A DNA stretch of 64,000 bases, taken from positions 3,986,113 through 4,050,112 of the forward strand of contig VZQC01011939.1 in the NCBI GenBank assembly GCA_009823505.1, read 5' to 3'. Position 1 is the stretch's first letter. Every line of letters starts with the position of its first letter. The notes under the pieces were generated by a model. It was not told where the DNA came from. It made no database searches and saw nothing but the letters and a program-made list of their open reading frames with translations. Below, piece after piece: positions 23,524 to 35,030 of this stretch. Source of the DNA: Rhizomys pruinosus. Taxonomy: Eukaryota; Chordata; Mammalia; Rodentia; Spalacidae. A program made the translations under genes and the position numbers.

Positions 23524-24842
23524 ATAAGAAACATTTTGGGTAAATTTAATAAAAGCTTATACCTTGGCTCCTGTTTATGGGTATGTGTAATACAACTTAG
23601 GCATCTATAGGTCAAAACATAAAAACTAAAAAAAAAAAAAAAAAGAGGGAGGTGGGAGGTGGGGTAGTATCCTTTCTGGGATACAAATGGTAAACTCTGT
23701 GTTCCAATCCTACTGATAAATTTTCAATTTTTTTGGATCTTGAAACTAAACAATGGGAGGAGAATTTTATGTTCCCACAGGTAAAAATCACCACTCTAAA
23801 TGCTCTGAAAACATACAACTTTGGCTATGCAGGATGGACTGGAAATGCCAGCAGAGAGGTTGACCCATATGCAACATTAAAGAAAAGAACCTCAGACGCC
23901 TGAGTCACAGACACTGAGCATTTCTCTGAATACTATTGGGGTTAACTGTTTATAATGGGCCCTAATGAAGTTTACCTTCCAGATACTGAGAAACCTTCCT
24001 ACCTCTCCCCTTTATAGGAAAAAGAAAAACATGATGGTGAATGAAATCATTCCCTAAACTGTAAATTAGAAGCCAATTGTTACGTGAAAGTTCCTATAAA
24101 ACAGGTATAACTACGCTTTTTTAATTGACTAATAGGCATAGTGAACTGTGAAAGGATATTTCTATCTAGAGCCAAATATCAATACTTTAAAGTATTTGTT
24201 TTATAAGCTGTGTATTAAGCAAAATATATTACTCAGGAAAGGCTCGACTCAGCAACTGATTCTTTCTTGCCTGTGATGCATAGGTTGGTCGCGCCGAATC
24301 TCTATTAGCTGACCATGACCTTTCCAACTCCCTCGCGCACCACATCCTACATCGTTTACCTTAAAGGCCTTTTTTTTACGTGAGGTCAGTGGGTATTACT
24401 TATGTGTCCCAAGAGCTGTTGCAACATCTTCAGGCCACGCTCAAGTCTATTCTGTTTGTTCCCGAGACTTCCCGCACAGGGGTCTTTGTCGACAAGTGTC
24501 TGCTGCTACTAGTATATGCCTTACTGCCCTACTAGTCTCCTGATCAGTCAATATCCCACTATGATCGGTATGCGACAGACGTCCACTTCTTTCCTCTCTT
24601 TTTGCTGTGTTGTCCCATACCTGATGACTGGCCACCTCCCATTGACCATCATTTTCCCGCCCCTCACTGTCTCCTTTTTCCATCGAGAGCTTTAGCTTTT
24701 TACCAAATTTGGGCCTTCCACCTACAAGCAATATCCTACTAGCAAATAATTTGCGTATCCCTGAGACAAGCATAGACTCCTCCGCTCAGTATCAGCTACA
24801 CTCAACAGCGAGATACTGTGCAAACAGTGGCAGCCAAGTGTC

Positions 24843-24882
24843 TCTATATATATATCTATATCTATAAATATATCTATATATA
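24843..24882 (+). repeat. AT-rich (TATATC)n microsatellite
   Basis: Short run of ATATCT/ATAT units. Confidence 0.9.
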
Positions 24883-25580
24883 ATCCCAAATCTATTGGCT
24901 ATTATCTCTCTCCATGGAGGAATAACACACCACGTGGCCTGCCACAAGCTTATGCCTCTAGTGGTTAGGAGATGTTATAAACCACAATAAGAACTTGTCA
25001 CCCTTTATAGAGAAACCACAATTTGCGGATTAGCATACCATCCAAGCATCTGTGTCTATGCTCACAGCTTAGCTTGCCATAATAATTAGTACTGCTTAAA
25101 TGCCTGTACATCCAATTGCTTGTGCTTTGTTAGTATGACTAAAAAGGTAACACTGGAAAAGCTGTCAATCCCTGAATGGAAACAACCTGAACAGACTAGA
25201 GTCCAAAATGATGACTCCAAAGAAAGTAGACTGTTTTCTTCTCACCCACTTGTGCCCCTTTCCCAAAGCCCAGGGAACAAATTGCGGAAGAGGAGGTGTG
25301 GTAGAATGTAAGGGCTGTGGAGAGATAGGGGTGAATCATGAGACTACAGTAATATAGTCTGGACTCCTAATTGATCAACATGCCTGTGCATACAAGCTTC
25401 TCCAGCTGGACTATGGGAACCTTGGGTTTTTCAAAATTTGGACATAGATACTTGTAAAATGCACCAATTACCTAATTGTATGGCAAACTGAGTAACATGA
25501 ATGTTATCTGCAAACGACTGTGTTATTATATTGCAGAATCCCTTAAAAATAAACAAATAAAATAATAAAAATAAATAAAT

Positions 25581-25595
25581 AAAGCATGGTGTCTC
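25581..25595 (+). repeat. Target-site duplication, right
   Basis: AAAGCATGGTGTCTC, directly following the A-rich tail of the 4.0-kb insertion and identical to 21554-21568. Confidence 0.75.
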
Positions 25596-26300
25596 TTCCA
25601 AGTGTCTTCTCCAAAGTTCTCAGAAGAGCTCCCCATTGCATGGCCCCTTAGCTCACAGAGCCCTCTTTCCTGTCTTATGTCTTTATGACCAAAGGAAATG
25701 GATTGTTTGACATCATCCATGACATCATAGCTTACTCAGATACAGAGGGCCTCACATCACCAGCACTCTCTAGTGAGAAATTTTTTTCTGCCACCCATGT
25801 CAGCTGAAACGCTCATCACATAATGAGGCTATGACATGCACCCAGTGCTTATAGAAGCAGGTGCCTATAGATGCCCTGATAGGCTGGGGTCTTTGCCCAA
25901 GGATTCCTATTTCTGGAGTAGGAAGTCTCAGTTTGAAGCCTTTGGCTTCACTTGCCAGTGATGCACACTTAATGATGCTCAAAACTCTCACAGTTGTTAC
26001 TTCAAGGAGCATCAGTGTGCCCCTCAGACTTTCCCATGTTGTCTTTGGTTCCATGAGGGGCTGAGGCTAAAGGAAGATGGAAAAAAATCACTAACCACTG
26101 ACCTCTTCACCATCCACCAACTTCCTGTAGTGTGCTATGGCTACCTCTTCCCTCCTTTCCTCCATAGTTAGTGTGCAAGGTGGGGTGCATGGAGTAAAGG
26201 GTGCGGGCCCTGACTGGGGACTCCCAGGCACATCATTTAGCTAACAGGATCTCAGCTTCCTTAGCCAGTAGTGAGATGGTCACAGACCTTACACCTGCTT
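25596..26300. other. No recognisable feature
   Basis: Unique-looking sequence. Open frames under 85 codons. Confidence 0.5.
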
Positions 26301-26430
26301 CCTATCCACCAACACAGGCTCTTAACATTATTACCACACAAGGACAAGGAGACCCTTGGAGCTTACTGGCCAACCAGTCTAGATGAACTGACAAGCTCTG
26401 GGTTCAATGAGATACTCTGTCTCAAAACTC
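26301..26430 (+). mobile_element. Diverged SINE tail (B4/B1-like)
   Basis: The end reads GGTTCAATGAGATACTCTGT followed by CTCAAAACTC, the usual closing motif of B1/B4-type SINEs. The upstream part is too diverged to bound precisely. Confidence 0.45.
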
Positions 26431-26436
26431 AGAGTC

Positions 26437-26635
26437 GGGGCTGGAGAGATGGCCTAGTGGTTAAGAACGCTAACTGCTCTTGCAGAGGACCCGAGTTCAA
26501 ACCCTAGCACCCACATGGCAGCTGAGAACCATCTTTAACTCTGGGTCCAGGGGAATCCGACACCACATATTTGTGCATGTGCACCCCCCATACACACACA
26601 TATACACAACCCCCAAAATAAAAACTAAAGCTTAC
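26437..26635 (+). mobile_element. B3 SINE without the 17-bp duplication
   Basis: It starts GGGGCTGGAGAGATGGCCTA, has a B-box-like GAGTTCAAACCCTAGCACCC and TCCAGGGGAATCCGACACC, and ends in a CA-rich then A-rich tail. It has one copy of the segment duplicated in the young subfamily. Confidence 0.9.
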
Positions 26636-28882
26636 TTGAAACTGCAGGACAATATCAGGAGTCACTTCAAAACCAAAAAAGTATATGCTTCCCAATGGCA
26701 CAGACAACTATTCATCAGCATCAGCCTTGAATGTGACCCTATGCAAGGTTTCCCCATACTCTAAGTCCTGCAGTCTTCAGAGCCCACTGAGGACACTTTT
26801 ACGTAGCACTCATTCTATAGGAAGTGAAGAGTTGGAAAGCCCAGGCTCAGACAAGGCACTTTTCCAGGCAACACACGTAATGTGACAAGTCTTAAGTTAC
26901 AAATGACAGAAGGCCTTTCACCAACCCAAAGAAGAAGGATGAATAGAGAAACGGAAGCAGACTTCCTGGAAGACTTCCGGACTAACCACGTTGGAGCTCG
27001 CATGTCTATGGTTCTTTGGGAACATCAAGGACAAGCCAGTCCCAAAGCTTCCTCTCAGATGAGATTTTACCACTTGTGTAACCATGGGGTTTTGCCACCC
27101 TCTATTTCTGAGTTTCTTTCTGATTTGTGTCCCTAGGATAGGCTCAGTGGAATCAGCCCCCCGTGACTCACGTGGTGCCATTCCAGAGGTGTCTATTGTG
27201 GTGTGGGAATTAGGACTTGCTCCCAAGTCCCTCGCAGTCCAAGTTCTGTGACAATCAAACTTCACTTTTTAGTTTGCTCGACTTACAGCTACTGTTACCT
27301 AGATTGTTTGTTCTTAACCAAAATGAAGCTTCTAAGTATAAATTGATGGTATGTATGTTTAAAGAGTGTGGAGCTTCTTACGAGTCCTATGAAGAGAACT
27401 GTGGTGTGCCTGTGGCCTCTGCCCATGGAGCCAAAAGAGCAGTACTGGTCTAAAGACTCCAGCCCAGAGCCCAGGATTACAGGCATCTCCCCAAGAATGG
27501 GCAAGGCTTACAGACAGGACAGCCTGGATGATGAACTCCCAGATATTGATTCCAGGCTGCCTGGCTCATCTGAAATGCACCCTGACAATTTAGGATGAGT
27601 CAATCCATATTCAATAAATGTCAAACTCCTACAAAGGATGTCATACCGAGCTGTGCCCAGCACTAAACCACCTAAGAAGTCATGGAAGTAGGAGAGGGCT
27701 GCTGACAAAATCAGGAGGAAATGATCTTCATTCCATGCCACCACCATGGCTCATGATCTGAAGTAAATGAAGACATGAACCACACCCAGGGTCCCATGAG
27801 TCTGAGTTCTGCAATCGTGAACTCCACTAGGCCTATCCTGGGATATAAGGCAGAAAGACACTCAGAGATAGAAGGTGGTAAAAACTGGTGAAAATGGTCT
27901 ATGGTAAGTAAGGCCTATAGTTGACATTCCCAAGTAATAGTGGGAATCCAGGCTCCAATTCTGCTAATGCAGAATTCTTCCACAATCAGTATGGTGGGCA
28001 GGCCTGTTTGTGTGTGTATATTGGAAGCTTCCAGAATTCTTCCACAATAAGCATGGTTCAGGACCATGTGTGGGTGTGCAGGACCTTCCTTTTGTGAAAC
28101 AGGACAATGGAAAGTAGCCATGTTTTCATCCACTCATTTCCTGCCTCCCCTCTATTGTGTTTTTATGCAATTCAATTATCACTAAATTAGTCCAGTTATT
28201 ACTGAAGTGTAGGAACAAACCTGGAGATGGGTAAGATGTGATTTATTGGAGTTCCTGGTTTACTAGCAGGAGGGGAAAAGAGAAGGCCTCTTGGGGTGGC
28301 AGAGGGAGTGGGGCAGAGGCATTTCTGGTGTGTGAATTGAGACAGGGACTTTTGCTGGGGCCACTTCAGGATGAGAAAGAGAAGTGGACACACACCTTGC
28401 TGCGCCCACACCTCAACCTGGTGAGGACGGCTCTTGCCACATGTTCCGTCCCAGTCTTCTCCCGTGAACATCTTGAGCACATTTCTTCCTCCGGGCTGTC
28501 ATTAGGATGCCCCCCAGGAGAAAGGAGCGATAGCATGCCAGCTCTGCCCCAGGATGCTAATGACACCAGCTGCACTATTTCTTGGAATCCTCTTGCAAAG
28601 AAGCAATGCTTACTCCCACCGTCTGGCTTCTTGCAGAAGGGGTCAGCCTGGCTCAGATCCCAGCTTTCCTGGGCAGAGAGAATAAACTAGCTAACATGAT
28701 CAGCCATAGGTCCTGTGGTTCTCCCTGAAAGATAGTAGAGAGTAAAAAGATGTTTCTATTCAGGCTGTGTGAGTCAGCCAGGTAATGCCTCCTTCCAAGG
28801 GCACCTGGCCACATAGAAGCTGCAGAGTGACAGCACATGACAAGCTCCAAGAGCCTGTGTGCATGTATGAGTGTGCAGATGT

Positions 28883-28883
<1 letters not shown>
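26636..28883. other. Apparently unique sequence, no supported gene
   Basis: No named repeat apart from a short duplication of AGAATTCTTCCACAAT (about 27969 and 28032). The longest open frame is 150 codons (28238-28690, plus) with no recognisable domain. Confidence 0.5.

Positions 28884-28914
<31 letters not shown>
28884..28914 (+). repeat. (CA)n microsatellite
   Basis: Pure CA run. Confidence 0.97.
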
Positions 28915-28917
<3 letters not shown>

Positions 28918-29659
28918 CACCAGTGTGCCAGTGCCATATGGAAGAAGCCTGAATGCAAGGAGAGTCTGAGGTCACTGCAGAAAAGCATCCTTGGAGTCAC
29001 ATTAGCCAGGCCCACTTTGCAACCTGCTCCAGCCTGGCACAAACACAGACAGCCACATGGTGGCCACAGCTGGTGAAGAAGGGAGCTGCCGGCCTACTAG
29101 TGGGAGCTGGCTGCCCACTCCTCCTCTCAGGAAGGTTTGGCTATCTCCTCTGGCCACCGATCCAGCCTAGGAGGGACCTGGATGTCTTAGGAGCTGACTA
29201 ACCATCTAATTCATTGTGCATATGTTCCATTTGGATGGCACTGCCATCAACTGGTCCTGCTTCAACCTGGTTTGAAGTAGAGGTAGGGTGTTCCAAGGTC
29301 ACTTGCACATGTCAGCAGGATGCTGCTTGGGTTGACCTGGCTGGCTTGTCATCTGCAGATAGTAGACTTGGCTGAGGTCATGCATTTGCCCTCATTGTTG
29401 CCAGTGGCGGGATCTTCAGGTGCAAGCTTTTTGTTTCAGCTAAGCTAGCTTGTCACACAGTGGAAGAGACACTAGGTAGAAATTATAATAATTGGTGCAG
29501 TGACCCAACACTCTTTAACTTTCCTAGAGCTTGTTATTTTCTTTAATTAGGGCTCTGGAAATGAGGAACTAATTTCTTCCGACTTATTTTATATATAATA
29601 AACTAACAGCCAGTCTTTCAGCAGCTGTAAAAGGACAATTGATAATCAGGCATCAGGAA
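28915..29659. other. Unique sequence with an AT-rich, motif-dense block
   Basis: About 29440-29650 is repeat-free and contains TAATAATTGG, TTTAATTAGGG, CAGCAGCTG (E-box) and GACAATTGATAAT. These are the kinds of motifs clustered in developmental enhancers. There is no conservation evidence, so this is only a pattern. Confidence 0.3.
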
Positions 29660-29775
29660 GAAACACAACTCTGCGGTACAGGCCTGTCCTAGCCCTTGGA
29701 AAACAGAGGCAGGAGGATCCTGAGTTTGAGGCCATCCTGGGCTACACGGTGACATACTCTGTCAAAACAACAATT
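29660..29775 (+). mobile_element. B1-like SINE
   Basis: Blocks CAGAGGCAGGAGGATCCTGA, GTTTGAGGCCATCCTGGGCT and CTCTGTCAAAACAACAA fit the B1 layout. Confidence 0.75.
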
Positions 29776-29794
29776 AGATTAAGGAGGAGAAAGT

Positions 29795-29796
<2 letters not shown>

Positions 29797-29840
<44 letters not shown>
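29797..29840 (+). repeat. (GA)n microsatellite
   Basis: Pure GA run following the SINE tail, continuing as purine-rich sequence to about 29878. Confidence 0.97.
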
Positions 29841-29842
<2 letters not shown>

Positions 29843-30404
29843 AAAGAGGAGGAGAAGGAGAAAGAGGAGGAGGAGCCCAGGCTGAGACTTCTGAGGAAAG
29901 ATCACTGCTTTGCTTGTCTTGCAGTTGGCTGCAGGGGGTGGATCTGAAAGCAGCTGCTGGTCATCGGAGCTGAGAAAGCAATGGAAGGTTCCAGATCTCA
30001 GGACACCAGCAGTGGTTGCTAGCAGATTTTTCCTCCTAAGGAAAAAAAAAAAACCCTAGACACCTAGGAAGAAGGCATGTGCTCAGAAGTGTGCTCATGC
30101 AGTGCTGGCCAGAGTGACAGGGCTGCAAATGACTGTGTGTGTCATAGCCTAGCCCTGCTTCAGGACAACATAGTCATTAAGGACCATTGTAGGCAGAGGC
30201 ACTGGGGTAAAATCAGCCCAGAGCATGAGTGTCAGAGGACAAACATCAGCCTCCTCTTTAAATGAAGATATGGTCTGACCCAGAAGTGCTGGTTCTCAGA
30301 AGGGATTCCAGAATGCTCTCACAAGGTATGCAATCATGTAATTGAGTGTTTGCAACTAGACTACTGGAAAAGTCAGGAAAAATCTAGTCTGGGTGTGGAA
30401 CTGT

Positions 30405-30535
30405 GTGTGGTATGGGACTGTGTACCTGCACTCCCAGCAGGGGACCTGGACTCAGTAGGCCTATTAGGGAGGAAATGGCAGGAAGATCATGAGTTTGAAT
30501 TTACACTGGGATACAGAGAGGCCCTGGATAAAGAG
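30405..30535 (+). mobile_element. Diverged B1-like SINE
   Basis: GTGGTATGGGACTGTGTACC, CACTCCCAGCAGGGGACC and GCAGGAAGATCATGAGTTTG are consistent with an old B1/PB1 copy. Confidence 0.5.
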
Positions 30536-30539
30536 ATTG

Positions 30540-30574
30540 GAGAGGGAGGTAGGGAGGGAGGGAGGGAGGGAGGG

Positions 30575-30605
<31 letters not shown>

Positions 30606-30626
30606 GTGAGAGAGAGAGAGAGAGAC
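30540..30626 (+). repeat. (GGGA)n/(GA)n purine microsatellite
   Basis: GGGA units pass into GA dinucleotides. This is a polypurine tract with potential for triplex structure. Confidence 0.95.
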
Positions 30627-30867
30627 TCTCTACAGGGCACAGTTGTACTTGATTAACTCAGTATTGGACTGAATTCCATTTTACTTTTCACTATTTTGAG
30701 GGCTATTTTGGATACTTTTTATGGGTCACATGGCAAGGTCTTTGATGCCCTTTGGTAGTTGCCCTCTAGAGGCCCTGGACCACTTCCCTCTGGCAGCAGG
30801 GATGGGTGAGAATGCTGGGCCTTTCTCCTCATCAGAATGTTGACTATTAGAATTTAAAAAATGGAAG

Positions 30868-31080
30868 CTAGGGCTGAGGCTGGAGCTCCACTGGTGCAGT
30901 GCTTGCCTGGCATGCTCGAAGTCCTGGCTTCAGCCCCACCATTGCATGAACCAGAGGTGTTATACCAGCAACTTGGAAGATGGGGGAGGAGGAGCCAGAG
31001 TTCAAGGTCATTCTTGGCTACATAGTAAGTTTGAGATAATAGCCCAAGCTACATGATATCTCGACCCCCGGAAAAATGAA
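30868..31080 (+). mobile_element. B4-type composite SINE
   Basis: An ID-like head (AGTGCTTGCCTGGCATGCTC) is followed by a B1-like part (CCAGCAACTTGGAAGATGGG, GTTCAAGGTCATTCTTGGCT, ACATAGTAAGTTTGAGATAA), the order expected of B4/RSINE1. Confidence 0.75.
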
Positions 31081-31319
31081 AGGAAGGAAGGAAAGAAAGA
31101 ACATAGAAATGTAAAATAAAAATAAAAATGCCAGTAAATCGCATTATCGGTATCCTGAAACAGTCCAGGCACAATGTCATGGCCATTTGTTTATTCCCAC
31201 CTTGTTTCTGCCACACTGCAATTTCAACAGTCACATCACTATGTTGCTGTGCTTATGAACAGGTCGTCTCCACCTGCAAAGCAGTACGTGCTCCCAGGCA
31301 TGACACAATGTGAGTAGCC

Positions 31320-31640
31320 ATTTGTTGCAACTATTCTATTTCCAAATTTTTCACTATTGCAAGTAAATTTGCTATGGCAAGTCTCTAAATGCACATGGAT
31401 GTCCCTAATTCTTGGGACAATAATTAAGCACAGGATGGCTGGAGTGTGATGAATGTTAAGATACCACCAACCTGTTTTCAAAAGTGGCTGTACCACTACA
31501 CATCCTGACAGTGGCAGCCAATGCTCTGGATCCCAGGGCAGGACTAGGTGCAGCGACCTTTTCTGTTTTCCAGGTGTGCATGGGTCTTTCCAATACTCAT
31601 TCACAGTTCCATGGATGTGAACAGTTGGTGAGCATGCACT
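31320..31640 (-). mobile_element. Ancient L1 ORF2 3'-end fragment, antisense
   Basis: The plus strand resembles the antisense of the L1 ORF2 end. CTGTTTTCAAAAGTGGCTGT and ACCACTACACATCCTGACAG match the text typical of old mammalian L1 copies. Heavily diverged. Confidence 0.6.
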
Positions 31641-32283
31641 GTGTCCAGCACTCTGATACATCCATACAAATATCTAGCACTTTCCCTGTTGTCACAGAAC
31701 ATGGCAATCCCATTGGACAGGGCCCTGAAGTTGTCTGGGCCTGTTTTCTACAGTGTTGTTTCTTTGTTCATTCATTCTAGATAACGTTTCAAAGTGTGCT
31801 CTATCTCAACAGCATTACTGAATATTATTTCAATAAAATTGGCAAGGAATGAGCTATGGCAGCATTTATATTTAAACTTTATTAAAATGTACAGAATTTA
31901 TATTTAACCTTCATTAACATGGAAGTTGGAAGCTGGTACACACACAAAGATGACAAGCTGGGATATGAGGTCCCTTCTTTCAAGGAATTTCTAATGCATT
32001 GAATGATGTTTGGAAAAGCTGCAGTGTCCAGGTGTTTTGAGCTTTAGACTGAAGTTCTCTAGGAATTCACGATGAATCTGCTATTTCTATCACCAGGTAC
32101 ATGCAAGCACACGGGAATAATAAGATGGAGGCTGTCCCCCAAGCAGAGGAGTGGACAAATAGATGAGGCAATGGGAAGCTACTATGCATCACAGAGGCTA
32201 TGGCACTACCCACCCACTCACGCTGAGTACCTCATCCAGGCTTACTGATGTCCCTGTGCCTTATTGAAGCCAAGTGTGGCAGC
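31641..32283. other. No recognisable feature
   Basis: Unique-looking sequence up to the minisatellite. Confidence 0.5.
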
Positions 32284-33737
32284 TTCTGTCTGGAGGAGAT
32301 CTGGGAGTGAGGTTGATACCCCCCAACAGTCAGTAGCTCCTGGAGGAGATCTGGGAGTGAGGTTGATATCCCCCCCAGTCAGTAGCTCCTGGAGGAGATC
32401 TGGGAGTGAGGTTGATACCCCCCCAACAGTCAGTAACTCCTGGAGGAGATCTGGGAGTGAGGTTGATACCCCCCTCCCACAGTCAGTAGTTCCTGGAGAT
32501 CTGGGAGTGAGGTTGATACCCCCCCCCCCAGTCAGTAGCTCCTGGAGGAGACCTGGGAGTGAGGTTGATAACCCCCCCCCAGTCAGTATCTCCTGGAGAT
32601 CTGGGAGTGAGGTTGATACCCCCCCCCAGTCAGTAGCTCCTGGAGGAGATCTGGGAGTGAGGTTGATACCCCCCCCCACAGTCAGTACTCCTGGAGGATC
32701 TGGGAGTGAGGTTGATACCCCCTCCCTCACAGTCCAGTAGTCTCCTGGAGGAGACTGGGAGTGAGGTTGATACCCCCCTCCCACGTCAGTAGTTCCTGGA
32801 GATCTGGGAGTGAGGTTGATACCCCCCACAGTCAGTAGCTCCTGGAGGAGACCTGGGAGTGAGGTTGATACCCCCCCCCAGTCAGTATCTCCTGGAGATC
32901 TGGGAGTGAGGTTGATACCCCCCCCAGTCAGTAGCTCCTGGAGGAGACCTGGGAGTGAGGTTGATACCCCCCTCCCACAGTCAGTAGTTCCTGGAGGAGA
33001 CCTGGGAGTGAGGTTGATACCCCCCCCCAGTCAGTAGCTCCTGGAGGAGACCTGGGAGTGAGGTTGATACCCCCCCCCAGTCAGTAGCTCCTGGAGGAGA
33101 CCTGGGAGTGAGGTTGATACCCCCCCCAGTCAGTATCTCCTGGAGATCTGGGAGTGAGGTTGATACCCCCTCCCAGTCAGTAGCTCCTGGAGGAGACCTG
33201 GGAGTGAGGTTGATACCCCCCCCAGTCAGTAGCTCCTGGAGGAGACCTGGGAGTGAGTTGATACCCCCCCCCCGTCAGTAGCTCCTGGAGGAGTCTGGGA
33301 GTGAGGTTGACTCCCCCCCAGTCAGTAGCTCCTGGAAAAAAGGGGGAGATCTGGGAGTGAGGTTGATACCCCCCCCCAGTCAGTAGCTCCTGGAGGAGAC
33401 CTGGGAGTGAGGTTGATACCCCCCCCCCCAGTCAGTAACTCCTGGAGGAGATCTGGGAGTGAGGTTGATACCCCCCCCCAGTCAGTAGCTCCTGGAGGAG
33501 ACCTGGGAGTGAGGTTGATACCCCCCCCAGTCAGTATCTCCTGGAGATCTGGGAGTGAGGTTGATACCCCCCCCCAGTCAGTAGTCTCCTGGAGATCTGG
33601 GAGTGAGGTTGATACCCCCCCCAGTCAGTACTCCTGGAGATCTGGGAGTGAGGTTGATACCCCCCAACAGTCAGTAGCTCCTGGAGGAGATCTGGGAGTG
33701 AGGTTGATACCCCCCCCAAGTCAGTAGCTCCTGGAGG
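32284..33737 (+). repeat. C-tract minisatellite, period about 42-51 bp, about 30 units
   Basis: Each unit has CTGGAGGAGATCTGGGAGTG, AGGTTGATA, a C run of 5 to 10 bases, and CAGTCAGTAGCTC. Units differ mainly by length: the C tract, an optional GGA in CTGGAGGAGA/CTGGAGA, and odd single-base losses. One unit near 33337 carries an extra AAAAAAGGGG block. The minus strand is a ladder of G tracts spaced at about 48 bp. Open frames on both strands (for example 158 and 195 codons) are repeat artefacts. Confidence 0.97.
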
Positions 33738-34698
33738 CATGTAACACTGAGTGTTCACCCAAAGACAGTGAACTGTGTGTTAGTGCTCACGCCACCAAGA
33801 CCAAGGCCTGGGTGAGCACCCAGTGATGCAGCAATGGCAGGAAATGGAAATGAGCTCTGCGTTTACTTTGGTCTTGGATTGCAGTAAAGCATGTCCCTGT
33901 CCAGTCTTCCCCTTACCCTGATGGAATCTTCCCTGAAAATTAATTTCCACAGATCCTGAGGATCCCACAGTGTAAGGAGAATCCTGGTTGGCACCCCTAA
34001 AGATCCATGTGGAATGAGGGAGTCGCTCTCAGGACAGGAAAGGATCAGTACAGCAGGTGCTGATGCGGGGTGAGCTGCTCACCGGTGCCATCTCATAACC
34101 AGGGGTAAAGCTGCTGTGCCAGAGGGTGTGAGCACTGAGCCGAGGCTCTGGGCCAGCACCTGTGAGGGGCTCCATGTCCGAACTGAGGCTCCAAAGTTCC
34201 GGGTTCTAGCACGTAGCATAGCAAGGAACTCAGCCTCTCTGAAGGGAACAGAGTATCTGCCCAGGCTGCCAGGCAAACTGTAGCCTGGTGTATCTGCTTG
34301 GCAGCCAGGTGCTCACTGTCCACACCAGGACTCCAGTGACCTGACAGCAGCTTCTCACAGGGCACAGCATCCCTGAGCCTCCTCCAACCCTTGTTCTGCT
34401 CTCTGAAGGCCTGCTGTGAGTAGAGGACAATCACTGCCATGCTTGTAAAACCGCTCACATAGTAAGAGGGTTTCACACCAGCCAATTATTTACCTATAAT
34501 AATACAGCAGCACCAACGTGGTATTTGTGTTAATTAGAGTGGCCGCTGAATGGACCTGATTTGTGTACTGAACATGTCCACGTCAGCAAAACCAATCCAC
34601 CAACAATTGCTGGAATGTGGAAATATTCCTGACAGGAAGGGCCACAGGCCAAAAAACATCTCCTGGAGCGGTTTTGACAATTAGAAATCTCAACTCAG
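33738..34698. other. Unique sequence with a small AT-rich motif block
   Basis: No gene is supported (130-codon frame on minus at 34093-34485, no domain). About 34480-34640 contains CCAATTATTTACC, GTTAATTAGAGTGG, AACCAATCCACC and AACAATTGCTGG, resembling a regulatory block but untested. Confidence 0.35.
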
Positions 34699-35030
34699 GG
34701 GCTGGGTAAATGGCCTAGTGGCTAAAGCACTTGCCGTACTAACATGAAGACCAGAATTCATGTGCCCCCCAGCACCCACATAAATGATGGGCAGGCATGG
34801 CAGCCTGCCTATAACCACAGTACTTGGACAGCTAGTCCAAGAGCGCTAATCAGTGTGCTCTAGGCTCTAACAAGGCACACTGCCTCAATATGTAAGATGA
34901 AGCGTCATCAAAAAGACTCCAAAGATCGACCTCTGATGTCCGCATGCACATGCAAACATTCACATGTGCACCGCCACACATGCTCACACATAACAACATG
35001 CATGCACGCATGCACACACACATCACATAA
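34699..35030 (+). mobile_element. tRNA-derived SINE (B4/B2-like), long CA-rich tail
   Basis: The head is GGGGCTGGGTAAATGGCCTA and GGCTAAAGCACTTGCC, with CCCCAGCACCCACATAA; the middle matches a B1-like half (ATAACCACAGTACTTGG); the tail is CA-rich (35000-35030). Confidence 0.65.

Larger units (their letters stand above)
21569..25580 (+). mobile_element. 4.0-kb retrotransposed insertion of unrecognised content
   Basis: The interval is bounded by a perfect 15-bp direct repeat. Its right end is an A-rich tail (25536-25580, AAAATAAACAAATAAAATAA and further AAAT units), so it looks like a plus-strand product of L1 target-primed reverse transcription. I cannot assign the body to a known family. It is mostly AT-rich, holds a 0.33-kb tandem duplication at 22848-23523, and has scattered short open frames. 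The longest (24447-24773, minus, 108 codons) has no recognisable domain. A CxxC...H-like stretch near 25300 resembles a zinc knuckle only superficially. Alternatives are an old composite of several elements, or a processed noncoding transcript. Confidence 0.6.

Noticed and set aside
25270..25360. CxxC...H stretch resembling a retroviral zinc knuckle
   Set aside because: Spacing is wrong (six residues between Cys and His) and the last Cys is missing; no surrounding gag-like sequence was found.
28238..28690. 150-codon plus-strand frame
   Set aside because: No domain recognised; several other frames are open in the same place.
32242..32829. Repeat-containing open frames on both strands (158 and 195 codons)
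   Set aside because: They exist on both strands of the C-tract minisatellite and break wherever the C run changes length, so they are artefacts of the repeat.
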